A stretch of DNA of 5,303 nucleotides from Spirochaetia bacterium (lineage in GTDB: Bacteria; Spirochaetota; Spirochaetia; Sphaerochaetales; Sphaerochaetaceae), in contig SABI01000174.1 of assembly GCA_009929055.1 (NCBI GenBank), positions 1 through 5,303 on the forward strand, in the 5' to 3' direction. Each line of letters begins with the position of its first letter. The first letter of the stretch is position 1. The notes below the pieces were generated by a model, which had not been told where the DNA came from, searched no databases, and was given only the letters and a program-made list of their open reading frames with translations. Positions 1-5,303 of this stretch are shown one piece after another. Made by a program: the position numbers and the translations under genes.

Positions 1-1226
1 GTATGTTAGCATACCAAAAATTTTCACAAGGAGAGAGTCCAGAGAGTTCAGGAATTAAAGGAGACCACCTTGTAGGAAAGTACTATGTTCGTTTTGCCTC
101 GTGGGAGAAAGAAGATAGTAGTGCTACTGAGCAAGCTCAAACAATGTTAAAGAAATGGGAAGATGGTGATGAAGCAGTCCTCAAGCTCTGGAATATGATG
201 AATAAGTGGACTCTTGAAGGGGTGAATGAGACCTATAATAAAACTGGGATTTCATTTGATGCCTATTATTATGAGTCTGATACGTATAAATTAGGGAGAG
301 ATATTGTCCATAAGGGATTAGAAAAAGGGGTTTTTTATAAGGAAGAAGATGGCTCTGTGTGGATTGACCTCGAACCAATTAACCTCGATAAAAAAGTAGT
401 TTTAAGAAAAGATGGAACTTCTCTCTACCTCACTCAAGATATTGGTACCGCCATCCAACGACATGAAAAATGGCCTTTTGATTCCCTTATCTTTGTTGTA
501 GCAAGTGAACAATCGTACCACTTTAAAGTTCTTTTTTATGTATTAGAACAATTAGGATATGAATGGGCAAAAAATTTGTATCACCTTGCATATGGGATGG
601 TAAATCTCCCTGATGGTAAGATGAAAAGTAGGGAAGGGACTGTTGTAGATGCAGATGATTTAATCGATTCTCTCACCCTCCTTGCTCGAAATGAAATTAT
701 TGCAAAGTCAAGAGAGGATATGGTAGGAGATGTTGAAAGTGTTAGTAGTGATATTGCCTTAGGTGCCCTTAACTACTATCTCCTTCAGACCACAGCGACA
801 AAAGATATGATATTTAACCCAGATGAATCTATCTCCTTTAGTGGCAATACAGGTCCTTACCTTCAATATATGGGGGCAAGAATTAGTAGCATGCTTCGTA
901 AGTGGGATGAGTGTAAAGATGAATATAACGGGATACCTTTTAACGGTGAACTACTTAATCTCCAAGATGAAAGAGAGTTGATAAAGAGTATTGCTTTGTT
1001 CGAAAGCCTTGTCACCCTTGCCGCAAAAGAGTATAATCCCTCAGTAATCACTACCTATTTATACGAATTATCTCGTGTATTTAGTCGGTATTACCATGAT
1101 CATCAGATTTTAAAGGCTTCAACGAAAGAGCTTGTCAAAGCAAGAATTACCTTAGTAAATATGGTATTACAAGTTTTGAAAAATGCTTACTACTTAGTTG
1201 GGATTCCATTTTTAGAATCGATGTAA
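1..1226 (+). CDS. argS: Arginyl-tRNA synthetase, C-terminal part (5' end outside window)
   Basis: Class I aminoacyl-tRNA synthetase that charges tRNA-Arg with arginine using ATP, in the cytoplasm. The reading frame is open through the left edge, so the Met codon at base 3 is probably internal; the N-terminal domain and the HIGH-type ATP motif would lie upstream. Counting from that Met (407 residues), DGTSLYLTQDIGTAIQR at about 137-153 and VASEQSYHFKVLFYVLEQLG at 166-185 belong to the catalytic core. GKMKSREGTVVDADDL at 205-220 is the KMSKS-equivalent loop. The DALR anticodon-binding domain runs from about 280 (GNTGPYLQYMGARI) to the end, including the helix YLYELSRVFSRYYHDHQIL. Full-length ArgS is usually about 550-590 residues, so roughly 150-180 are missing. 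The 82-nt gap and candidate promoter before rplU suggest that argS is a separate unit or only partly read through. Identification is secure. Confidence 0.96.
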   Translation, partial: MLAYQKFSQGESPESSGIKGDHLVGKYYVRFASWEKEDSSATEQAQTMLKKWEDGDEAVLKLWNMMNKWTLEGVNETYNKTGISFDAYYYESDTYKLGRDIVHKGLEKGVFYKEEDGSVWIDLEPINLDKKVVLRKDGTSLYLTQDIGTAIQRHEKWPFDSLIFVVASEQSYHFKVLFYVLEQLGYEWAKNLYHLAYGMVNLPDGKMKSREGTVVDADDLIDSLTLLARNEIIAKSREDMVGDVESVSSDIALGALNYYLLQTTATKDMIFNPDESISFSGNTGPYLQYMGARISSMLRKWDECKDEYNGIPFNGELLNLQDERELIKSIALFESLVTLAAKEYNPSVITTYLYELSRVFSRYYHDHQILKASTKELVKARITLVNMVLQVLKNAYYLVGIPFLESM

Positions 1227-1244
1227 ATGAAGAACTTTGACCTC

Positions 1245-1273
1245 TTGTAATTATTAATCTGTTATGATATAAG
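1245..1273 (+). promoter_or_regulatory. Candidate sigma-70-type promoter for the rplU operon
   Basis: In the argS-rplU gap, TTGTAA (1245-1250, 4 of 6 consensus matches) is followed after 17 bp by TATAAG (1268-1273, 5 of 6). A TG at 1265-1266 gives an extended -10 (TGATATAAG). Transcription would start near 1280, leaving a leader of about 30 nt that carries the rplU ribosome binding site. An alternative pairing, TTGACC (1237-1242) with TATGAT (1263-1268), has a 20-bp spacer and is less likely. This is a match by eye in AT-rich DNA. Confidence 0.5.
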
Positions 1274-1294
1274 AGAGTCTGCATATTATTGGAT

Positions 1295-1299
1295 AAGGA
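1295..1299 (+). promoter_or_regulatory. Ribosome binding site of rplU
   Basis: AAGGA lies 9 nt before the rplU ATG at 1309. It selects that start over the out-of-frame ATG at 1299, which overlaps the site itself. Confidence 0.7.
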
Positions 1300-1308
1300 T
1301 GTATATAG

Positions 1309-1620
1309 ATGTACGCACTCGTAGAGATTCTAGGCAAGCAGTACAAAGCGCAAGAAGGCGCTACACTTAAAGTTGACAAGATGGATATTGAAAATGGCCA
1401 AGAGGTTACTTTTGATACCGTTGTAGCCTTTAAGGATGGTGAAAAATCTGTGTTTGGTACTCCATACGTTGATGGGGCAAAAGTTGTTGCCACCGTTGAT
1501 GAATTAGTGAAGGGCAAGAAGATTAAAGTCTTCAAGTTTCATAGAAGAAAAGGATATCGCAGGACTCAGGGCCATCGCGAAAAATATTCGATGATCACCA
1601 TTAAAGAGATCAAAGCTTAA
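1309..1620 (+). CDS. rplU: 50S ribosomal protein L21
   Basis: Structural protein of the large ribosomal subunit that binds 23S rRNA. The 103-residue length is exactly the usual one. The N-terminus MYALVEILGKQYK is the typical L21 opening. The basic RNA-binding signature sits at about residues 73-91, with KVFKFHRRKGYRRTQGHRE matching the family pattern KVfKxkRRKxYrrkqGHRq. It is the first gene of the putative operon, with a good ribosome binding site and a candidate promoter just upstream. Its TAA stop at 1618-1620 merges with the rpmA ribosome binding site (TAAGGAG). The leader is short and shows no obvious hairpin, so autogenous control of the L21-leader type is not supported. Identification is secure. 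Confidence 0.97.
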   Translation: MYALVEILGKQYKAQEGATLKVDKMDIENGQEVTFDTVVAFKDGEKSVFGTPYVDGAKVVATVDELVKGKKIKVFKFHRRKGYRRTQGHREKYSMITIKEIKA

Positions 1621-1630
1621 GGAGTGAGAG

Positions 1631-1885
1631 ATGGCACATAAGAAAGGTGGCGGTAGTAGTAGAAACGGTCGCGATTCCAATTCTCAACGTCTTGGAGTAA
1701 AGCGCTTTGGTGGACAGCTTGTAAAAGCTGGTGAAATTATTGTAAGACAACACGGAAATAAATTCCACGCAGGGGAAAATGTTGGCTGTGGAAGAGATTT
1801 TACTCTCTTTGCAAAAGAAGCTGGCTCGGTTGATTTCCACGTTCGAAATAATCGAAAATATATTCGTATACTTCCTACTGCGTAA
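1631..1885 (+). CDS. rpmA: 50S ribosomal protein L27
   Basis: Large-subunit protein whose flexible N-terminal tail reaches the peptidyl transferase centre. The 84 residues match the usual length. The opening MAHKKGGGSSRNGRDS and the later RQHGNKFHAGENVGCGRD are classic L27 signatures. GGAG at 1621-1624 lies 6 nt before the ATG, and only 10 nt separate it from rplU. The protein starts directly at the mature end: there is no Firmicutes/Fusobacteria-type N-terminal extension, and no prp (ysxB) protease gene sits between rplU and rpmA, where those phyla carry it. This helps exclude a Firmicutes origin. Confidence 0.97.
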   Translation: MAHKKGGGSSRNGRDSNSQRLGVKRFGGQLVKAGEIIVRQHGNKFHAGENVGCGRDFTLFAKEAGSVDFHVRNNRKYIRILPTA

Positions 1886-1914
1886 ATTTCAGGAATAACG
1901 ATAGAGACTAATAG

Positions 1915-2967
1915 ATGTTTGGATTTTCAGATGAGACCTATATAGAAGTTGCCTCCGGAAACGGGGGCAATGGTTGTGTTTCTTTCCGTCGGGAAAAATA
2001 TGTCCCCAAAGGGGGCCCTGATGGGGGAGATGGCGGTCGCGGTGGAGATGTAGTCTTTGTCGTGAGAGATAACCTAAGAACCCTATCTCACTTAAAAAAG
2101 ATACGTGCTTTCCGGGCTGAAAATGGCCATAACGGAAGGGGCGATCGTTGTTTTGGTAGAGATGGTGTAAATATTGAAATACCTGTTCCTCCTGGTACTG
2201 TATTAAAAGATGCAGCAAGTGGTGAGATTATCAAAGATCTTACAGGCCTTGATAGCTATGTTTTTTTAACTGGCGGGAGAGGTGGTCAAGGTAACTGGCA
2301 TTTTAGAACCTCAACAAGACAGACTCCTCGTTTTGCACAACCTGGTGAAAAAGGGGTTGAAATACGCCTCGGTGTTGAACTCCTTGTGATAGCAGATATT
2401 GGGTTTGTTGGCTTTCCAAACGCTGGAAAATCTTCTTTGCTCAACAACCTCACTAATGCCCATACCAAAGTTGCAGGATATCCTTTTACAACAAAAATTC
2501 CACAACTTGGAATGTTTCGGTATGATGATCATGATGTTGTCCTCGCTGATATCCCTGGCCTTATTGAAGGGGCTTCTAAAGGTGCTGGAATGGGATTTAA
2601 ATTCCTACGCCACATCTCAAGAACAGTAGCTCTTGCTTTCTTTATCGACCTTAGCGATGACTCTTACTTGAATGCCTACCCAACTCTTCTTAATGAACTT
2701 AAAAGTTATGCTCCAGAATTGGTACAAAAACCAAGAATAGTTATTGGAACAAAAATTGATGAAGAAGGGACAGAAGAACGACTAAAAGAGTTACAAGATA
2801 GTATTAAAGGGTATAAAGTATATAAATTATCGAACATAACAGGAATTGGATTAGAAGAAATTAAGAAAGCTTTCATCCACATAGCCTATACTTATAAAGA
2901 AGAAAAAGAGGGTGATGGATTTTCCACTATTGTCGATACTAGTGCACAATACAGAGATGAAGTGTGA
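1915..2967 (+). CDS. obg: Obg/CgtA family ribosome-assembly GTPase
   Basis: Essential GTPase acting late in 50S subunit assembly, often linked to stress and ppGpp. The 350 residues carry the glycine-rich Obg fold at about 1-158 (GNGGNGCVSFRREKYVPKGG at 15-34; later GGRGGQGN and TPRFAQPGEKG) and a G domain at about 159-325. G1 is GFPNAGKSS at 166-174, switch I is YPFTTKIPQLG at 189-199, and G3 is DIPGLIEGA at 212-220. G4 reads GTKID (278-282), with Thr in place of the Asn of NKxD. G5 reads LSNITG (305-310), where SA is usual. There is no OCT domain; only a tail of about 20 residues follows. The start is fixed by the typical MFxF/MFxD opening and near-immediate Obg-fold homology. The ribosome binding site is weak (GAG at 1904-1906, 8 nt before the ATG). 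The TGA stop overlaps the nadD start (GTGA). Confidence 0.96.
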   Translation: MFGFSDETYIEVASGNGGNGCVSFRREKYVPKGGPDGGDGGRGGDVVFVVRDNLRTLSHLKKIRAFRAENGHNGRGDRCFGRDGVNIEIPVPPGTVLKDAASGEIIKDLTGLDSYVFLTGGRGGQGNWHFRTSTRQTPRFAQPGEKGVEIRLGVELLVIADIGFVGFPNAGKSSLLNNLTNAHTKVAGYPFTTKIPQLGMFRYDDHDVVLADIPGLIEGASKGAGMGFKFLRHISRTVALAFFIDLSDDSYLNAYPTLLNELKSYAPELVQKPRIVIGTKIDEEGTEERLKELQDSIKGYKVYKLSNITGIGLEEIKKAFIHIAYTYKEEKEGDGFSTIVDTSAQYRDEV

Positions 2968-3584
2968 AAACAATAATTTTTGGTGGAACCTTTAACCCAA
3001 TACACCTCGGTCATCTTTATCTCATTCATGCTATTGCTTCTCAATCAGATTATGAAAGAATCATCGTTATTCCAACTCTCGAACCTCCCCATAAAGAGTA
3101 TATAAGGGAAATCAGTGATCAGGATCGACTTGAACTCATCCATAAAGGGATAGACGATTATTATCATATTTATCGAGAAGATAGAAAAATTGAAATCCTT
3201 ATTGATACATTAGAAATTGATCGGGGTGGGAAAAGTTACATGTACGATACGGTGATTGAAATGTATCGCAAGTATGAAATAACAGGAACCTTAGCTATAG
3301 CTATAGGAGATGATTTACTCCCTTCCCTCGAGTCTTGGTATCGCTTTGAAGATTTAGTCTCAATAGTATATTTTGTAGTTGTTCATAGATTAGAAAAAAA
3401 TAAGATTGATTTTCCAAAGAATGCTCATGGTGAATATATTCTTGTAGAACCATTTCCTTGTAGCTCTACTTCAATTAGGGAGATGTTAGGAAGTGCCAAA
3501 AGTTCTCTTCATACTCTCACTTCTTTACTGAGCGAAACTGTATTAGACTATATAATAGATTATGAACTCTACCAACGACATTAA
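2964..3584 (+). CDS. nadD: Nicotinate-nucleotide adenylyltransferase
   Basis: Transfers AMP from ATP to nicotinate mononucleotide to form deamido-NAD, the penultimate step of NAD synthesis, in the cytoplasm. The 206 residues show GGTFNPIHLGH at 7-17 (nucleotidyltransferase HxGH motif; Asn where many homologues have Asp), PTLEPPHKE at 37-45 (the PxxxPPHK substrate loop), IGDDLLPSLESWYRFEDL at 114-131 (the GxDxL...W region), and SSTSIR at 167-172 (the C-terminal ISSTxIR motif). The start is GTG at 2964, overlapping the obg TGA by 4 bases. With only a weak GAG upstream, translation is probably coupled to obg. The last 23 bases overlap yqeK. Next to yqeK and rsfS, this is the widely conserved nadD-yqeK-rsfS grouping. 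Confidence 0.95.
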   Translation: MKTIIFGGTFNPIHLGHLYLIHAIASQSDYERIIVIPTLEPPHKEYIREISDQDRLELIHKGIDDYYHIYREDRKIEILIDTLEIDRGGKSYMYDTVIEMYRKYEITGTLAIAIGDDLLPSLESWYRFEDLVSIVYFVVVHRLEKNKIDFPKNAHGEYILVEPFPCSSTSIREMLGSAKSSLHTLTSLLSETVLDYIIDYELYQRH

Positions 3585-4146
3585 ACAGTTGCTTGCACAG
3601 TCTCTTACTCCCTACAGAATAGAACATTCTATAAGTACTTCTGAGTATGCTCTATTTTTAGCACACCGTTATAATGTAGATGTTGATCAACAAAATTTGG
3701 AACATGCTTGTCTCTATCATGATATCTGTAGAGAACTCCCTTTTAGCGAGTTAGTAGAATATGCACATAGGCATACCTTAGAAGTAGGAGAGATGGAGTA
3801 TCTCTATCCTGTCCTTCTTCATGGCCCTGTTGCATCAGATATGATGAGAACATATCCTATCCTTAATAAAGAGGACATGATACAAGCTGTTCGATGGCAT
3901 TCAATTGGGTCAATTGAGATGGGCATTATGGGTGCTCTCCTATTTTGTGCCGATTATATGGAATTAAAAAGGACATATGTGAGTGGTCAACAGAGGAGTG
4001 ATTTGTTAGCGAGTGAATCATTAGAGGAGATAACTAAAAGAATTCTCACTCTCCATATTGCTCATATGAAAGGAGGAGATAAGGAAATAGCCCCTTCTAC
4101 CCTTTCGGTACATTCATTTCTTATTCAAGGTGGGAAGTTTGAATGA
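3562..4146 (+). CDS. yqeK: YqeK-type HD-domain hydrolase (probable symmetrical Ap4A hydrolase)
   Basis: The 194 residues form an HD-superfamily metal-dependent phosphohydrolase. Visible metal-ligand candidates are H22 (in YRIEHSISTSEYA), H53-D54 (CLYHDICRELPF), H87 (VLLHGPVA), H113 (RWHSIG) and D131 (FCADYMELKR). The spacing and the LHG...WHxxG pattern are those of the YqeK family. Characterised YqeK proteins split diadenosine tetraphosphate into two ADP using an iron-containing centre; that activity is assumed here from family membership. The ATG at 3562 lies inside nadD with no clear ribosome binding site. It is still the best start, because IKQLLAQSLTPYRIEHS aligns with the usual YqeK N-terminus and no later ATG precedes H22; the only near alternative is a TTG at 3589. 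Translation probably depends on ribosomes finishing nadD. The stop overlaps the next gene (ATGA). Confidence 0.92.
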   Translation: MNSTNDIKQLLAQSLTPYRIEHSISTSEYALFLAHRYNVDVDQQNLEHACLYHDICRELPFSELVEYAHRHTLEVGEMEYLYPVLLHGPVASDMMRTYPILNKEDMIQAVRWHSIGSIEMGIMGALLFCADYMELKRTYVSGQQRSDLLASESLEEITKRILTLHIAHMKGGDKEIAPSTLSVHSFLIQGGKFE

Positions 4147-4727
4147 AAAAAATAATCCTACTCTTATCTATAACAATCATGACTCTTTTATGTGGATGTT
4201 CTCATCAAAATCGTAATCAAGTATGGTATATAGTAAGTGATCAATATGGTTCACTTGTAGTTTATAATAATGAAGAAAAATTTCTCCTTATAGCCTCGAT
4301 TACACTTTCTGATCTAGCTACCTATAGAGGGAAATTATTAAAAGAGAATATTGAAAGTGATAACCTAGGAGCTCTTCAGTCTCTCTTTAATCTTCCGTTT
4401 AATTACCTTCTAGAAGGGACAAAGGATGATTGGAAAACTCTTTATAATAATAAAACATATACTTACCATGAAAGGATAAATTATATTATGGAGGGTGAAG
4501 ATGACTTGAGTAAAATCATCAACACCGGTACACTAGAGTCTCTTGTAGGGAAACAAACTACCGTAAGCGATATAAAAAAATTATATGAAACTATAAATAA
4601 TGAGAGTTATGTGCTACGAGTCTATAATGTAAGCCAATTTTTTCAGCCATTAGGAGATACAACTCTTAATCGAAAACTAATTGGAGAATGGACTAAGCGA
4701 GCACTTGAAGAAGCAGGAAATAAGTAA
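4143..4727 (+). CDS. Small lipoprotein, possibly a degenerate LytR-CpsA-Psr (LCP) domain protein
   Basis: The 194-residue protein has a lipoprotein signal: MKK, a hydrophobic stretch at 4-16 and a lipobox-like LCGC with the acceptor Cys at 19. It should therefore be membrane-anchored and face the periplasm. Its place between yqeK and rsfS is where spirochaetes and some other bacteria carry an LCP (LytR-like) gene. Two stretches resemble LCP proteins: GSLVVYNNEEKFLLIASITL at 36-55 (like the strand pair before the catalytic PRD) and LGALQSLFNLPFNYLLEG at 75-92 (like the LCP pattern vxxLlGixidyyvxvdfxgF). The PRD-type Arg/Asp is replaced by TLSD, and the C-terminal arginine-rich motif is not evident, so transferase activity is doubtful. 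A strong AAGGTGG ribosome binding site (4127-4133) precedes the ATG by 9 nt. The lipoprotein call is fairly sure. The LCP relation is inferred from context and weak similarity; an unrelated lipoprotein is possible. Confidence 0.8.
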   Translation: MKKIILLLSITIMTLLCGCSHQNRNQVWYIVSDQYGSLVVYNNEEKFLLIASITLSDLATYRGKLLKENIESDNLGALQSLFNLPFNYLLEGTKDDWKTLYNNKTYTYHERINYIMEGEDDLSKIINTGTLESLVGKQTTVSDIKKLYETINNESYVLRVYNVSQFFQPLGDTTLNRKLIGEWTKRALEEAGNK

Positions 4728-4731
4728 GGAG
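4725..4731 (+). promoter_or_regulatory. Ribosome binding site deciding the rsfS start
   Basis: TAAGGAG includes the stop codon of the lipoprotein gene and lies 12 nt before the ATG at 4744. The spacing is a little long, but the site argues for a start at 4744 (or 4747) rather than the TTG at 4681, which lies inside the upstream gene and has no such site. Confidence 0.6.
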
Positions 4732-4743
4732 TTTTTTAATAAT

Positions 4744-5118
4744 ATGATGGATGCACAAAGCAAAGAATTAGTAAGTGAAATAGCAAACTTTATCACTGAT
4801 AACAAGGGAGAAGATACCGTTGTAATTGATGTGAGCGAAGTTAGTGGATGGGCAGATTGTTTTATTGTTTCAACAGTAAACTCTATTGGTCACTTAAAAG
4901 GTGTAGCAAAAGAGTTGTGGGGTTTCTTAGCAGAGAGAAATATTACAGTTATAAACAGACATAAAAATATTGTTGGAGATGGGTGGGAACTCATTGATTG
5001 TGGAGATATCGTCATTCACCTCATGGGAAAAGAATTGCGAGATTTTTATAATATTGAAAAGTTGTGGCAAACTGGTGAGAAAATAGACTTTCTCAAAAAG
5101 ATAGAAAAAAAGAAATAG
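4744..5118 (+). CDS. rsfS: Ribosomal silencing factor RsfS (DUF143/Iojap family)
   Basis: Binds ribosomal protein L14 on the 50S subunit and blocks joining to the 30S subunit, lowering translation under starvation. From the ATG at 4744 it is 124 residues, close to the usual 105-120 plus a short lysine-rich tail. Family landmarks are VVIDVSEVSGWADCFIVST (early strand and ADxF/ADyF motif), GDGWELIDCGDIVIHLM (xGWxLlDyGDvvvHif) and LRDFYNIEKLW (xReFYxLExLW). A longer frame from a TTG at 4681 would add 21 residues overlapping the lipoprotein gene; they do not resemble RsfS, so I reject that start. It is the last gene of the operon, with a hairpin terminator starting 15 nt after the stop. Together with obg, rplU and rpmA it gives the operon a clear 50S theme. 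Confidence 0.95.
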   Translation: MMDAQSKELVSEIANFITDNKGEDTVVIDVSEVSGWADCFIVSTVNSIGHLKGVAKELWGFLAERNITVINRHKNIVGDGWELIDCGDIVIHLMGKELRDFYNIEKLWQTGEKIDFLKKIEKKK

Positions 5119-5132
5119 GAATATATTGAAAA

Positions 5133-5160
5133 GAGCCAACCTTTTAATCAAGATTGGCTC
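5133..5160. terminator. Bidirectional hairpin terminator between convergent genes
   Basis: GAGCCAA (5133-5139) pairs with TTGGCTC (5154-5160). After one C/A mismatch the stem extends by CTT/AAG (5141-5143 with 5150-5152), leaving a 6-nt loop. On the + strand it is followed by CTATTTTCT, an imperfect T tract. On the - strand the stem is followed directly by TTTTC and an AT-rich run. It lies between the stop of rsfS (5118) and that of the opposing gene (5168), so it probably serves both. Confidence 0.82.
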
Positions 5161-5167
5161 CTATTTT

Positions 5168-5303
5168 CTATGGGGCTAATAAGTCCTCATCACTCGCATA
5201 ATCTTTGTTCTTAATCTTTTTAAAGAGTTCAACTAACTTAAATACTGTTAATTGTTTTTTCTCCTCTCCTTTTACATCAAGAATAATATTACCCTCATCC
5301 ATC
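5168..5303 (-). CDS. C-terminal end of an unrecognised protein (continues beyond the right edge)
   Basis: Read on the - strand, an open frame of 44 codons runs from the window edge to a TAG stop at 5170-5168. The visible peptide begins MDEGNIILDVKGEEKKQLTV, continues FKLVELFKKIKNKDYA and ends SDEDLLAP. The mix of a short beta-like stretch (NIILDV), an amphipathic basic helix (VFKLVELFKKIKNK) and an acidic tail looks like real coding sequence. The position right after a bidirectional terminator supports a convergent gene end. The ATG at 5302-5300 may be internal rather than the start, since the upstream sequence is out of view. I do not recognise the family and assign no function. Confidence 0.6.
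   Translation of the reverse strand, partial: MDEGNIILDVKGEEKKQLTVFKLVELFKKIKNKDYASDEDLLAP

Noticed and set aside
1227..1308. Possible structured L21 leader or riboswitch in the argS-rplU gap
   Set aside because: The gap is 82 nt, the likely leader is about 30 nt, and I find no convincing stem-loop; a promoter and ribosome binding site explain it. No argS terminator hairpin is visible either.
1254..1535. 93-codon open frame on the - strand opposite rplU
   Set aside because: It overlaps a certain ribosomal protein gene; the product is Ser/Thr-rich with no recognisable motif. Explained as a shadow frame.
1889..2218. 109-codon open frame on the - strand opposite the start of obg
   Set aside because: It lies wholly antisense to the conserved Obg fold. 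The low-complexity, His/Arg/Leu-rich product is what glycine-rich codons give on the other strand, and there is no sign of a ribosome binding site or family motif.
2399..2629. 76-codon + strand frame inside obg in another phase
   Set aside because: It lies across the conserved G1 to G3 region of Obg; the product has no motif and no ribosome binding site. A shadow frame.
3294..3306. Repeated CTATAG units (TAGCTATAGCTATAGG)
   Set aside because: They sit in the nadD frame encoding LAIAIG, a conserved hydrophobic strand before the GDD motif; codon choice in AT-rich DNA explains the repeat.
4681..4743. TTG start extending rsfS by 21 residues
   Set aside because: The extra residues overlap the end of the lipoprotein gene, do not resemble RsfS, and have no ribosome binding site; TAAGGAG at 4725-4731 points to the ATG at 4744.

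Overview
This window is a compact run of bacterial housekeeping genes. All are on the + strand except the tail of one convergent gene at the right edge. In order: the C-terminal two thirds or so of arginyl-tRNA synthetase (argS, cut by the left edge); a short gap with a candidate promoter; then rplU (L21), rpmA (L27), obg (ribosome-assembly GTPase), nadD (NaMN adenylyltransferase), yqeK (HD-domain Ap4A hydrolase family), a small lipoprotein gene that looks like a degenerate LytR-CpsA-Psr (LCP) protein, and rsfS (ribosomal silencing factor). A hairpin terminator follows rsfS, and beyond it lie the last 44 codons of an unrecognised gene on the - strand.

The DNA is AT-rich. L27 starts directly with MAHKKGGGS, without the cleavable N-terminal extension found in Firmicutes and Fusobacteria, and no prp protease gene lies between rplU and rpmA. 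Obg has no C-terminal OCT domain, unlike the Bacillus form. The order rplU-rpmA-obg-nadD-yqeK-(LytR-like)-rsfS, together with the sequence style of ArgS, best fits a spirochaete (Spirochaetales/Treponema-like, low GC). This is inference from gene order and protein style, not from a search.

The seven genes from rplU to rsfS look like one operon. Gaps are 10 to 29 nt in the ribosomal part. From obg onward the genes overlap: obg/nadD share GTGA, yqeK/lipoprotein share ATGA, and nadD/yqeK overlap by 23 nt. rsfS starts 16 nt after the lipoprotein stop. The common theme is the large ribosomal subunit: two 50S proteins, a 50S assembly GTPase and a factor that blocks 50S-30S joining. Nucleotide metabolism (NAD synthesis, Ap4A removal) is embedded between them.

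I see no mobile element, CRISPR array, tRNA, rRNA or obvious new system. The points most worth a second look are the LCP-like lipoprotein that seems to lack the family's catalytic residues, and the non-canonical G4/G5 nucleotide-binding motifs in Obg. No gene-free stretch reaches 300 bases.
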